A stretch of 64,000 nt of DNA from Galeruca laticollis (taxonomy: Eukaryota > Arthropoda > Insecta > Coleoptera > Chrysomelidae). The notes under the pieces were generated by a model. The model saw only the letters and a program-made list of their open reading frames with translations, did no database searches and was not told the DNA's origin. How positions within the stretch are numbered: the first letter of the stretch is position 1; every line of letters starts with the position of its first letter. Made by a program: the position numbers and the translations under genes. The stretch spans positions 13,181,280 to 13,245,279 of the forward strand of contig OY998177.1 of assembly GCA_963921935.1 (NCBI GenBank), given 5' to 3'. Below are positions 1-10,535 of the stretch, in pieces.

Positions 1-83
1 TGTGGAATTAACTAGAGACCTTGAGTTTCATTTAAAAACACTAATATGAGCATATTCCACGAAGTAAGGGTCGAGACAGTCAA
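1..83 (-). repeat. Arm of a palindromic (foldback) element cut by the window edge
   Basis: The first 83 bases are the exact reverse complement of 11135-11217 and of the outer left arm of the element at 55676. They are therefore the full-length terminal arm of the same palindromic family, in reverse orientation. The rest of this copy lies before the window. The arm contains the family motif GACTGTCTCGACCC (reverse strand). Confidence 0.8.
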
Positions 84-1950
84 TTTCGTATATTGGGTTG
101 CTTACTTGTAGGATATTTATTTGCAAATCGCTTTATCAGTTGTTGCCGATTAGCTGGACAAACCTGATGGTTAAATTTTGTAGTCAGTTCTGTACTTAAC
201 CTTTCGGCTATCAATATAATTATCATTTAGGGTTTTAACTGGATGCTGAATAGCACGATAGAGGATTTTAATTTCCTAAAATGAGGGGATGTATTTGAGA
301 GTCGGTAGGCATGTCTCTTGTCTCTTTATCTTGGATACTTGCTGAGAAGTGTTTTCTGTGGAAGTTTGGCAGTGAAGATGGGTGAGTTCGTCTCTGTAGT
401 ATTTCGTCTACATTGTTTATTGAGTTCTGAAATTATTTTGAATTTCTGAAGTGGCAATTTTGGTAATGATAATTTTCGGAAAGTGGGGCTTCCGCCCTGT
501 AGAACCTCTTGAAGCAGTTGTTGAAGAATAGGTAGACGCCACTATTAATGTTGTTGCTTTTGCTGTGCCCTGTTGTAGTAAGTTGTCTCCATATCCTGTG
601 GATAGGTTTAAAGGAGGATCCGTATTAGGCGGGATTTTAAGCACACCTGTTGTTTGGAGGATTGGAGTTGTTCAATCGTTCATCACATCTAATTATTAGG
701 ATTCGAGATTTAGTGGTAGAGACGCCATTTTAAAAAAATCTCGATTTTTCGAGGTAAGTTTTTTCGATAATATTTCTCTTGCGAACCAACCTACATGTTT
801 CATGATTTTATTTTAGATTTTTTTGGCACGTTTTAATTGGAAATTTCCCATTTCTATTGGAAAACCAGATATTCAGATAGTTCTCCGGAATCAACTTTAA
901 AACAAACTAGGAACCGACTTCCTAGTTAGGTAAGCTGTATAAAAATATCTTTGATGGTATGGTGTTCGCAATCGGATATCTAGAAATATTATTTATTGCA
1001 GTGGCTACTTCCTGAGTCTGATGTATTTTTTCGCCACATGGTGAAAGTATTTTCCATAGTATCCAGTTGATTGCTGCCAGCCTCGTGAAAACACGTTTTT
1101 GTACAGGTAGACAAAGTTTTTTGGTCTTATCTGATTAGTGTTACTTTTATTTTTATATCTATATTTTTCTTCCTTATAATAATACTTTTGAAGATAACAA
1201 AATGGAATTTGATAACTAAAACAATCCTCTATTGTTAATAAATAAAATGAATTAATCTTGGAGTTTACCACAACAAAAAAAGTTTTGCAATCCATTGAGG
1301 ATGCTTTTTAAACTTTAAATTATAATAAGGTTTACTTAACATATTTGTGCGCTTTAAGCAATTGCTTCGAGTTCTTATTTAAAGTTGTTGATATGGAATT
1401 TATTAAGGTTAAATGAAATTCATTAAGGTTCAATGAAACCTATTGTTTGCTGACTATTCAATCGGACAGCTGTACTCAGTTGTGCTCAATTGTAATTTTA
1501 AATTGAATCTGAAATTAAATATTTGTATCATAGAATAAACGCCAGTGGGTCACCTGAACTCTTTGTCTTTGATTTTTCAAAACTATCATTATTTACATCT
1601 AGGGTAAGAGAATATCAAATTATTTAGTACACTTTGAGGTAAGTCATACGGTAAACCTGTGGGTACCAAACCCTAGAAGAGTTTTATAAGACGAATCGGA
1701 GGTCTAGTCGTCCCGTCATCGAGTAGGCTCTGCTGCAGAGCGGATTGTGGTTAAGGTGAGATTATTGTAATTATTTTGTCGTTTCTGACTGGGTACAGGT
1801 TGGCTCTCTCCATAAAGTTAATAATAATAAATAAATAAAAAATAATAATAGAATAATGATAATAGAGTAAATAAATAGATAAGTAAATGCATAGCTGAAA
1901 CGTAATAAAAGTTATAGTTTTCTTTCTTAAAAGTCCAGTTTTCATTAATT
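84..1950. other. Non-coding stretch, nothing recognised
   Basis: AT-rich DNA with only short ORFs that have no recognisable domain. Around 1650-1760 there is a more GC-rich patch, but I could not assign it to a SINE or tRNA-derived repeat. It may include the left end of the interrupted Harbinger element that follows. Confidence 0.5.
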
Positions 1951-1953
1951 AAT

Positions 1954-2546
1954 TTGTGTTCATTAGAAATTTATATTGCTACGGCCCTTGGGCAACCTGA
2001 GGCGTTCAATTCGTTGTGTGAGTTGATAATACCTAGGTTGCAAGAAAACTATGTGACAGGTAGACCTATAGAGAATCCACGAAAGCAGATTTTATCGATA
2101 ATCTGGTTGCTAGCTACTCCTGACTCGTTCAGGTAATGAGAATGCAAGTATATTTTAAGAAGATTTTGCTTGAGAATTTGTACCTATGCCTTATCTAGAT
2201 AATCAGATTTTAACCACGGAATTATTTTATTTATTATAGGTCTGTCGGTGACAGGTTGAATCTTGGTAAGGCTTCAGTGTCAGATGCCTTCATAAGAACT
2301 ATCAAAGTATTAAATAAAATCGCACCTCAAATAATCAAGTGGCCAACAGTAGAAGAAATAATGCATATTCAACAAAGATTTAAAGCTTATGCTGGAATGG
2401 ATGGTGTAATTGGTCCAGTTGATGGTTCGACATTCCAATCGAGGCACCAAAAATTGATTCAGAGGTAGACATTACTAGAAAATGTAACCACGCAATGACC
2501 TTGCAATGCATCGCAGAACCCAGCTCAAAGTTTATAGATACTGTAA
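1954..2546 (+). pseudogene. PIF/Harbinger transposase (HARBI1-like), 5' part, broken
   Basis: Two exons of a Harbinger transposase. The first runs to 2132. The intron is 2133-2239 (GTAATG to TTATAG) and the second exon starts at 2240. Splicing restores the reading SFR-SVGDRLNLGKASVSDAFIR, the typical HTH-like region of HARBI1 proteins. The catalytic core begins at GMDGVIGPVDGSTF, where the first Asp is expected. A frameshift near 2465 is followed by DITRKCNHAMTLQCIAEP in another frame. The gene then stops at the Gypsy insertion (2547). The rest of the DDE domain is not visible after the Gypsy. A Myb/SANT partner gene at 8260-8778 on the other strand fits the usual two-gene Harbinger plan. Confidence 0.75.
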
Positions 2547-3006
2547 TGTTTTTGTTATTTATTTAAACAATAAACGGTTGGGATAAATTTTAAACATACG
2601 GTAGGTTCACTTACTTAATTTATTTAAACACTAAACTAATCACTAACACTTAATTTATATATACTCAGTATATTCAATTAAACTCATTTATATAATCACT
2701 TAATTTATATTCACTTATTTACTGTTCATCTCTCGATGTCAAATATTAAACTAAACTAACTCTTCCTGATCAGTCCCTTATATATTAAAGCCTTTTTTAC
2801 TAGTAAATTCCGGACTGCGGCTTACACACACAAAAACAATTGGGTCTGGCCTTATCTAGATAAGTCTGGTCACAAAAACAATGTTTAGATAATATAGTCG
2901 TAAACAATTATAAAAAAACAGTGCGTATCCGCCATAATTTTAACTTTGATACCTGGCTTAGACAGGGTCGGATTTAGGGACTATACCAGTGTGCTGTTTC
3001 GTAACA
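2547..3006 (-). repeat. Inverted Gypsy LTR (left)
   Basis: This is homologous to the reverse complement of 7597-8067. It has TG and CA ends in the inverted sense and the same landmarks, including the TTTAATAAATAA-type 3' end and a CCTACCGT-like block. It is diverged from the right LTR by many substitutions and small indels, so the two are not a recent pair. Confidence 0.75.
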
Positions 3007-3660
3007 TTACCCCCTCCTTAAACGGAAGTTCCTCCTGGAACTTTTGTCTAGCCGAGACTGGTTGTTTGAATAGGCAACTGGCCCCATTTCTACACTTTCC
3101 GATCTCACGGAAATAGCAGGGCACCGTCTTCATCGGATACTGATAATGGGGGTTGTAGCTGCAAATTAATATCTGGACACCGGTATCTCTGAAGATAACC
3201 TCTACCGTGTTCCTGATGATTCGCCAATCCAATTGGTTACTCGCTATCTTAGGCATAGCCAGTTTCTTCACGCTGGATTCCAACACATGGTCTCGTAGGT
3301 TTCTAAGTGGTTCCTACACATCGCGGTAGGTATATCGATATTGAAATTCATTTTTAGTTACCACGTAGAAGACGTACCGCGAATTATGTTTCAATTTCAG
3401 TGTCTTGCCAGGGGCTGGAATCTGGTCTTCAAGATTTTCTAAATGCCCGAACTTCTTTCGAAAGACGGTTGCCAACCCTCGTGCGTTCTTGATACGGGCA
3501 GGGATGTTGTATGCCAGTGAATAATCTTCCGGGAGAGTGAACCAATCTTGTTGTTGTTCCGAAGTGACTCCATATCTAGCTTTCGCGGTACCTCCATACG
3601 CGCCCATAAATTCATCGAAGGTAGGGTCAGACACATCTTTAATAAGGTTTACTCCCCAGG
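2981..3660 (-). pseudogene. Inverted copy of the macrodomain plus CCCH coding region
   Basis: On the minus strand, one reading frame broken by a single stop (at 3314) encodes the macrodomain-like segment DVSDPTFDEFMGAYGG through LPEDYSLAYNIPARIKNARGL, then MPKIASNQLDWRIIRN, then the CCCH-like segment CYFREIGKCRNGASC. The last zinc ligand is changed here (H to Q in LFKQP). It parallels 6960-7622 with amino-acid substitutions. This shows that the domain belongs to the element family and is not an accident of one copy. Confidence 0.8.
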
Positions 3661-4440
3661 TGAGAGTACCAATGTTCACGATGAGACACAAATCCAATTG
3701 GGAATTGGCGCAGAAAAGTTCACGCATACGGTAATCGTAGCTGACATTGAAGAAGATGTGATTCTGGGAATGGACGTAAAGAATGTTCATGGTTTCCAAT
3801 TAGACTTTAGAAACAGAACCATTAAAGTGGGTTCCGAGGAGGTATTCCTTCGACCACATGAAGACAGCGCGGTGTTGGCAGCTGTACAGGAAGATATCGT
3901 TCTACCTGCACGAACCGAAAACATGATAGTAGCACGGCTACAGGGAATCATGGAGGAAGGTACACCGGTTATGATGGAGCCAAGGAACCACGACGAAGAA
4001 GCTGGCAAAGGAATACTAATTGGAAAAGTATTGGTTACGTCGACGAAGAATATCCCAGTACGTGTGAAAAACGTGAATGATTACCCAGTTACCATCAAGA
4101 AGGAAAAGAGGATTGGATCCTGCGTACCAGTGACGTGTATAGGTCGTCAAACAACGACCACTGACAATTCTAATGCCAGATTCGAACAGATGTTATCAGT
4201 AGCTGGTCAATCCTTAAATCGAGCTGAAAAAGGAGAATGAGAGAATTTCTCTTGCAGTATCGAGACCTATTCGTACCAAAATGAGTAAAGAATGGTAGAA
4301 CATCCGCCGTCAAACACAGAATTGATACTGGTAATACCAAGCCAATTAGGCAATCAACTCGAAAATTACCAAGAGCGAAGAGAGAGAAAGTTGAAAGAAT
4401 AATTCCAGAGATGGCTGAATAAAAAGTAATAGAACCATCC
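3660..4440 (+). pseudogene. Gypsy protease C-terminal half and linker
   Basis: The segment ADIEEDVILGMDVKNVHGFQLDF is the ILG-x-D end of a retroviral-type aspartic protease. The catalytic DTG that should precede it is absent because the upstream sequence is the inverted 3' end. A linker follows. Between 4240 and 4449 there is a change of frame plus stop codons (for example TGA at 4281). The protein would have acted in processing the Gag-Pol polyprotein. Confidence 0.7.
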
Positions 4441-4448
4441 ACTAGTTC

Positions 4449-5430
4449 ATGGGTGTCTCCAGTAGTGCTCGTCAAGAAAAAGGATGGAACTACGGATTCT
4501 GCGTGGATTATCGCTATCTAAACAACGTGACGAAAGACAGCTATTCTCTGCCGCGAATTGACGATACTCTAGATACTTTGGCCCTCAGTAAACTGTTTTC
4601 CACCTTAGACCTGAAGTCTGGTTATTGGCAAGTGGAAATGGACCCAGAAGGCAAAGAGAAGACTGTTTTTACCACCGGATCTGGATTATGGCAATTCAAC
4701 GTCATGTCATTCGGGCTCTGTAATGCGCCTGCGACATTTGAAAGACTCATGGAAAATGTCTTGCGAGGGTTGTCTTGGAAGACATGCCTGGTCTATTTGA
4801 ACGACATCGTAGTACTGGGGAAGACATTTAACGAACACCTGAAGAATTTGAAAGACGTATTCAAATGACTTCAAGCTGCCAAGCTCATATTAAACTCGAA
4901 GAAATGTCAGCTATTCCAAAACCGAGACAACAGTCTAGGTCACATAGTGGACAATGAAGGAGTAGCGGTGGATCCAGAGAAAATTGCTTCCATTCAGCAA
5001 TGGCCGCAACTAACCGACAAACATCAAATTATGAGGTTCCTTGGACTTTGCACATACTATAGAAAATTTATCAGGAAGTTTGGAGATATTGCCAAGCCCC
5101 TAACTCGACTCACAGAAGAAACAAGAGCTATCCAATGGGACAAAGACTGTCAAACGGCTTTTGAAACCTTGAAGAGTCATTTAACCATGCCGCCAATATT
5201 AGGATACCCATTACCAGAGGGAGACTTTATCCTTGACACTGACGCAAGCAACGTAGGAATTGGAGGAGTGCTCTCACATAGAGTGCAGGAATATTTCAGT
5301 AAAATCCTTTCCAAACCAGAACGAAACTACTGCGTCACAAGAAGAGAATTTTAGCGGTAGTGAAGTCAGTGGAACACATTTACCAGTATCTCTATGGAAC
5401 GAAGTTCTTAATCCGTAGCACTCAAGTGGT
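4449..5430 (+). pseudogene. Gypsy reverse transcriptase and RNase H
   Basis: RT landmarks are FCVDYRYLNNVTKDSYSLPRIDD, LFSTLDLKSGYWQV, FNVMSFGLCNAPATFERLM and the active-site box. That box reads YLNDIVV, so the first active-site Asp is Asn. A TGA at 4866 interrupts the same frame, which continues through the thumb (FLGLCTYYRKFI) to RNase H (LDTDASNVGIGGVLS). Stops and a shift lie at 5352-5430. RT, integrase and macrodomain are otherwise all in one frame. Confidence 0.85.
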
Positions 5431-5432
5431 TA

Positions 5433-6806
5433 ATGGAGTTGAAGCATCCCAAGGGCCAGATCAATAGATGGATTGAACGACTTCAAGAGTACGATTTCGA
5501 CATCGAACATCGAGCTGGTGTGAATCACCGAAATACCGACTCTCTGTCCAGACGGCCGTGCCCAACAGGCTATTTTCACTGCAACAAGACGGAATCTATG
5601 GAAGCTGCAGTTTCAAAAACTACTGTAGTCAACGAAGAATGGTCACCCACCAGGATCAGAGATGATCAGGAAAATGATCCTTACCTAAAGAACATTCTAC
5701 AATGGAAGGAAGAAAATCGGCGACCTACATGGCAAGAAGAGACAAGATTTTCACCGACACTTAAGGCATATTATGCTCAGTGGGAGTCCCTTGTCCTGGA
5801 AGAAGGGCTGTTGAAAACAGTCCTAGAAAACGATGATGGCTCCGAGATGAGGAGACAGTTAGTTATCCCGAGAACAAGAGTAGCTGAAGTACTAAAGAAG
5901 TTACACGACAGTCCATCGGGAGGTCGTCTGGGAGTGAAGAAAGCCCTCCAGCGAATCCGTGAGAGGTTTTATTGGATAAACAGCTCCAATGATGTGAAGG
6001 ACTGGTGTAAGAAATGTACGGCTTGTGCTACGAGTAATGGACGACATCGCAAGAGAAAGGCACCCATGAAACAGTCCAATGTTGGAAGCCCTTTCGAAAG
6101 GATTGCTTTAGATAGCGTTGGACTATTTCCGACGACCGAAAATGGTGGGGAATACATACTGGTTGTAATGGATTATTTCACAAAGTGGGTGGAAATCTAC
6201 GCTATCCCGAAACAAGAGGCCACAACTGTTGCGGATGTATTGGTGAAAGAATTTATCAGCCGATATGGAGTGCCATTGGAAGTCCACAGCGACCAGGGAA
6301 GAAATATCGAAATTGATCTATTCCAGGAGATTTGCGAGAAGCTGGGAATGAAGGAGACCAGGACAACAGCATCACATCCACAGTCAGATGGAATGGTAGA
6401 GAGAATGAACAGGACAATTGGAAAATACCTGTCCAAAGTAGTATCCAGCCATTAGAGAGATTGGGACCAGTATCTTTCCCTATTCGCATTGGCTTATCGA
6501 TCTGCCGTCAATGAGTCCATGGCTGAAACACCTGCGAAAATCCTGTTTGGACGTGAAATGAGGCTTCCTTGTGACCTGGAATTTGGCTGTAGTCCTGGAA
6601 AAGATCTAGCAGGAGAAGACTACGTGATCCAATTGAGAAGAAGGCTGGACGATATTCATGAATTAGTTCGAACAAATCTTCAAGCTGCCAGCGATAGAAT
6701 GAAGAGTCGGTACGACTCACAGGCCACAGAAGGCGGTTTTAAAGAAGGGGACAAAGTATGGTTACACAACCCGACGAGGAGAAAAGGATTTTTTCCAAAA
6801 TTATAA
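5433..6806 (+). pseudogene. Gypsy integrase
   Basis: The zinc-binding N-terminus (LHDSPSGGRLG then CKKCTAC) has lost its second His (Arg in its place). The DDE core shows LDSVGLFP, HSDQGRNIE and DGMVERMNRT, so all three acidic residues are present. A TAG at 6453 and a TAA at 6804 interrupt the single frame. The C-terminal chromatin-side module (EGDKVWLHNPTRRKG, then WEGPYLIKK) runs directly into the macrodomain ORF. Confidence 0.85.
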
Positions 6807-6839
6807 AAATCCTGGGAAGGTCCATACTTAATCAAGAAA

Positions 6840-7622
6840 ATGATCAATGATGTTATATATCGCATAAGCAAGATCCCCAACGGAAAACCAAAAGTAGTTC
6901 ACCAAAACCGACTAGCGCCATTCGAAGGAGACCATGACCTGAAGAAAGGAGTAAACCATATTCGAGATGTGTCTGACCCTACCTTCGATGAATTTATGGG
7001 CGCGTATGCAGGTGCCGGGAAAGCTAAATATGGAGTCCCTTCAGAACAACGACAAGATTTGTTTATTCTCCCGGAAGATTATTCACTGGCATACAACATC
7101 CCCACCCGTCTCAAGACCGCACGAGGGTTGGCATCCGTCTTTCGAAAGAAGTTCGAGCAATTGGAAAAACTTGAAGAGCAGATTCCAGCCCCTGGCAAGA
7201 CAGTGAAACTGAAACATAATTCGCGGTATGTCTTCTACGTGGTAACTAAAAGTGAATTTCAAGATCGATCTACCTACCGTGATGCGTGGGAAGCACTTCG
7301 AAAGCTACGAGACCATGTGTTGGAATCCAGCGTGAAGAAACTGGCTATGCCTAAGATAGCGAGTAACCAGTTGGATTTGCGAATCATCAGGAACATGGTA
7401 GAGATTATCTTTCAAGATAACGGTGTCCAGATATCAATTCGCAGCTACAACCCCCATTATCAGTATCCGATTAAGACGGTGCCCTGCTATTTCCATAAGA
7501 TCGGAAAGTGTAGAAATGGGGCCAGTTGCCAATTCAAACATCCAGTCTCGGCTACACAAAAGTTCCAGAAGGAACTTCCATTTAAGGAGGGGGTAATGCT
7601 ACGAAACAGCACACTGGTATAG
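6840..7622 (+). CDS. Integrase C-terminus fused to TARG1/OARD1-like macrodomain and CCCH zinc finger
   Basis: 260 codons, in frame with the upstream RT and integrase. Residues 1-30 complete the integrase tail (VVHQNRLAPFEGDHD). Residues about 72-210 match the macrodomain fold of the TARG1 (OARD1) ADP-ribosyl-hydrolase type: QDLFILPEDYSLAYNIP, then TARGLASVFRKKF, then LKHNSRYVFYVVTK, then STYRDAWEALRKLRDHV, then KKLAMPKIAS, then a C-terminal strand and helix. Residues about 217-237 form CX7CX5CX3H (CYFHKIGKCRNGASCQFKH). The Lys in the RKKF loop, corresponding to TARG1's catalytic Lys, is kept. The loop after MPKI is shorter and lacks the Gly-Leu-Asp that supplies TARG1's catalytic Asp. Binding of ADP-ribose is plausible and hydrolysis is uncertain. 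The family assignment is from memory of the fold. The fusion is seen directly. Confidence 0.8.
   Translation: MINDVIYRISKIPNGKPKVVHQNRLAPFEGDHDLKKGVNHIRDVSDPTFDEFMGAYAGAGKAKYGVPSEQRQDLFILPEDYSLAYNIPTRLKTARGLASVFRKKFEQLEKLEEQIPAPGKTVKLKHNSRYVFYVVTKSEFQDRSTYRDAWEALRKLRDHVLESSVKKLAMPKIASNQLDLRIIRNMVEIIFQDNGVQISIRSYNPHYQYPIKTVPCYFHKIGKCRNGASCQFKHPVSATQKFQKELPFKEGVMLRNSTLV
7584..7593 (+). promoter_or_regulatory. Polypurine tract of the Gypsy element
   Basis: The run AAGGAGGGGG lies three bases before the TG of the 3' LTR. That is the position expected for plus-strand DNA priming. The inverted copy keeps the same tract. It is inside the end of the coding region, which overlaps the LTR start. Confidence 0.7.
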
Positions 7623-8067
7623 TCCCTAAATCCGACTCTGTCTAAGCCAGGTATGAAAGTTAAAATTATGGCAGACGCTCAGGGATTTCTTAGAATTGTT
7701 TACGATTGAGACTATCTTATCTAAACATTGTTTTTGTGACCAGTCTTATCTAGAAAATGCCAGAAAGACAATTGTTTTTGTGTAAGCCGCAATCTAGAAG
7801 TATCTAGTGAAAAAGGTACTAATATATAAAGGACCGACCAGGAAGAGTTAGTTTAGTTATTAAAGTGAGCTCGTGAAATAAACAAGAATACACCGAAATA
7901 GCAAACAGTAATTAAGTGAATATAAATTGATTAAGTGTTTATATAAATTAGTTTAAGTGAATATACTGTGTATATAATTAGTGAATAAATAAATTAAGTA
8001 AGTGAGCCTACCGTGTGTATGAATTTATCCCACCCGTAATAAAACGTTTTAATAAATAAGAAAAACA
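7597..8067 (+). repeat. Gypsy 3' LTR
   Basis: It begins TGCTACGAAACAGC just after the polypurine tract and ends AAAACA. It contains an AT-rich region with ATATAAAGGACCG at about 7822, a likely promoter core, and AATAAA-like signals near the end. It is about 470 bp. The same 3' half is recognisable in the solo LTR at 24.0/31.1 kb. Confidence 0.7.
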
Positions 8068-8259
8068 TCACTATACCTACTTATTGGACAACTCGCTATA
8101 ACATAATGTGCATGTTAGTTACATAATTGTACAACTTATCAATTAACTTTTCCATCATCTGTTTATATACTTCGAGTGTTTGTTCAGTTCTTTCCAGTCT
8201 CTCTTTATGTCTTTTATTTTGGGCCGCTTCTCTTCTTTCCTCGCTTTTTTGGAGCAACT

Positions 8260-8778
8260 CTAAAAGTTGCGCAACTTCTTTTCATCATTACTATCATCTT
8301 TCAAGCCCCCCAATGACGATGCACATGAAATAGGTACGATATTCGGTTTTTTTCCAAAAATTTCGTCCATTTCAATGAAATAATCAAAGTATATTGGTGG
8401 CTCGCCAGTACCTTTGACACACATATTCTCAATTCTTTTAACATATCGGCTTTTAAGGTATTTAAATCGTGCTTCACACTGATGAGGTGTGAATGTAAAT
8501 CCATTTATCACAAGCTTCTCGCTAATTAATTTCCACGCAGCATCATTCTTTGTTGATTTTGTGTCAATTTTATGTTTTTTAAAACAGTGCAGAAGAATAA
8601 TTGTTTCCCTCCTTTCCCATTTTGCAGCTGTGTTGCTGCTACAATATGGAGTTCCGGGTCCTGGCAAATTAGTGCTATACGTGGTTTGTGAATCCTGCTG
8701 TGCTGTTGCTTCAACTGATATTTCCTCGTAAGCATTTTCTGGAATACCAAACATATAATTTAGTTCCATTAGATTCAC
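8260..8778 (-). CDS. Myb/SANT-like DNA-binding protein, probable Harbinger partner
   Basis: 172 codons from an ATG at 8778. The central part, KWERRETIILLHCFKKHKID through FTPHQCEARFKYLKSRYVKRI, is a Myb/SANT-like trihelix domain with spaced Trp/aromatic residues. The protein ends in an acidic-basic tail. Such proteins are encoded by PIF/Harbinger elements and help the transposase enter the nucleus and bind the ends. The convergent transposase fragment at 1954-2546 supports this, with a Gypsy inserted between them. No stops are seen. Confidence 0.7.
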   Translation of the reverse strand: MNLMELNYMFGIPENAYEEISVEATAQQDSQTTYSTNLPGPGTPYCSSNTAAKWERRETIILLHCFKKHKIDTKSTKNDAAWKLISEKLVINGFTFTPHQCEARFKYLKSRYVKRIENMCVKGTGEPPIYFDYFIEMDEIFGKKPNIVPISCASSLGGLKDDSNDEKKLRNF

Positions 8779-8929
8779 ACAGTATTACTTGAATTTTAAT
8801 CAGAAAATTAAAGAAACAGATGTTGTTACTCGCCTGTTTCATTAAACATATAATACTTGTCTTCAATTTGAATAATATTTTTTGTACAGGACATCATTAT
8901 TATTGTAATATAATAGTTTTACGTAAGTA

Positions 8930-10535
8930 TAAGAAAATGAATGCTAAGAATCAATTAAAAACCAATCTTCTTCGAATGCCGTCCCCATTTAACGGAGGTT
9001 GGCGACCACTCTCTTAAAAGCATCTCTGTCCGTAGCAATATGAAAAAGATCCTCAACGCCCATGTCTGTCCATTCTCGGATATTCCTCAGCCATGATTTC
9101 TTCTTTCTCCCAATTCCCTTCTTTCCTTCAACTCTGCCCTGCATAATCACTTGTAACAGAGAGTATTTATCATGTCGTAATACGTGACCGAGATATGCTG
9201 TCTTACGTATTTTTATTATTTTTAGTAGTTTTCGTTCACGACCAATTCTATGTAGTATTTCCTCGTTAGTAATTCGGGCTGTCCATGGTCCTTTCAGCAT
9301 ACGTCTGTAAATCCACATTTCGAAGGCTTCGATTCTTTTAGTTATTTGTGCCTTTAACGTCCATGTTTCCACACCATATAATAGCTGGGACCAAACATAG
9401 CACTCCATAAATCTCAACCGGAGTATTAAATTCAAATTTTTATTGCAAAAAATGGATTTAAATTTTACAAATGCTGATCTTGCCATTTCAATCCTTACAC
9501 GGATTGTCTGGTCCTGATTTAGGTCTGAGTTAATGAAAGCACCCAAGTATTTAAACTTTTCTACCCTTTCTATTGCTTGATCGTTTATTATTAATTGATC
9601 ATTATGTGCGGGTGTTTTAGAGATTATCATGAGTTTTGTTTTTTTTGTGTTAATATCTATTCCCATTTGCTGACATTCCATATTAACAGCATTTACAAGT
9701 ATCTGCAGGTCCTCCAGACTCTCTGCCAAGATCACCGTGTCGTCAGCGTATCTTATCGTGCTTATTACTTCGCCGCCGATTTTAACCCCTTCGCTTCTTT
9801 CCCATAAGGCTTTCTCAAAGATAACCTGAGAGTACACGTTAAACAATGTTGGTGAGAGAATACATCCCTGTCTAACACCTCGTGCAATCGAAATATCATT
9901 AGTTTCTGTATTATTGATTCTCACTGTAGCTGACTGATTCCAGTACAGGCTCTTTATTATTTCGATGTTTTTTTTGTCTAAATTGATTTTTTAAGTTCTT
10001 CTCTTAGTTTTGTGTGTTGTACTCGGTCAAAGGCCTTTTGGAAATCTATAAAGCATGCGTATACGGTTTTGTTGTATTCTCTGCACTTCTGTAAAAGGAC
10101 TGTTAAGGCAAACAATGCCTCTCTTGTTCCCATGCCCCTACGAAAGCCAAACTGAGTTTTATCTAATTTTTCTTCACATTTCTTATGTATTCTGTTTTGT
10201 ATAATTTTTAAAAGTATTTTTAGTGAGTGGCTCATAAGGCTTATTAACCGATAGTCATCGCATGATTTGGGGTTGTTCTTCTTTGGCAGGGGAATAAACG
10301 TGGACTTGAGCCATTCCGTAGGTATTTTACTTTGCCTGTATATCTGATTTAGAATAACTGTAAACTTTTTCACTATATCGGTATCTAATGCTTTTAGTAG
10401 TTCTGTAGGGATTTCGTCTGGACCAGGAGTTTTCTTACTCTTAGCCGTTTGTATGGCCTGCTCGACCTCTGACTCCAAAATTTCAAGGTACTGGTCCTCG
10501 TCTAGCGTCTCTTGTCCATATTCCCTTCCAATCAC
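8930..10535 (-). pseudogene. 5'-truncated non-LTR retrotransposon (RTE-like LINE), RT domain
   Basis: Two frames encode one RT. 10535-9978 reads KTPGPDEIPTELLKAL, FIPLPKKNNPKSCDDYRLISL, DKTQFGFRRGMGTREALF, and ACFIDFQKAFDRVQH. 9924-8989 reads GVRQGCILSPTLFNVY, IRYADDTVILAESLEDL, and a tail ending FKRVVANLR. The frame changes in the T-rich stretch near 9970. The YADD active site is intact. The endonuclease and start are missing, so this is a typical 5'-truncated insertion. The 3' UTR probably covers 8900-8988. Confidence 0.85.

Larger units (their letters stand above)
2547..8067 (+). mobile_element. Decayed Gypsy-type LTR retrotransposon with macrodomain, 5' side replaced by an inverted 3' end
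   Basis: From about 3660 to 8067 the element reads protease, reverse transcriptase, RNase H, integrase, macrodomain, CCCH finger and 3' LTR on the + strand. The left part (2547 to about 3655) is a diverged inverted copy of the element's own 3' end (LTR plus macrodomain). Consequently gag, the protease active site, the primer-binding site and a normal 5' LTR are missing. It sits inside a Harbinger element. No matching target duplication is seen at the two outer edges, consistent with rearrangement. Several stops and frameshifts make it inactive. Confidence 0.8.

Noticed and set aside
1005..1295. 96-codon minus-strand ORF
   Set aside because: Tyr/Lys/Phe-rich AT-derived composition, no motif, and no splice or start context.
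9970..9985. Possible programmed frameshift in the LINE at 8.9-10.5 kb
   Set aside because: The run there reads CTT AAA AAA TCA, which is not a standard slippery heptamer, and the copy is 5'-truncated, so decay is the simpler explanation.
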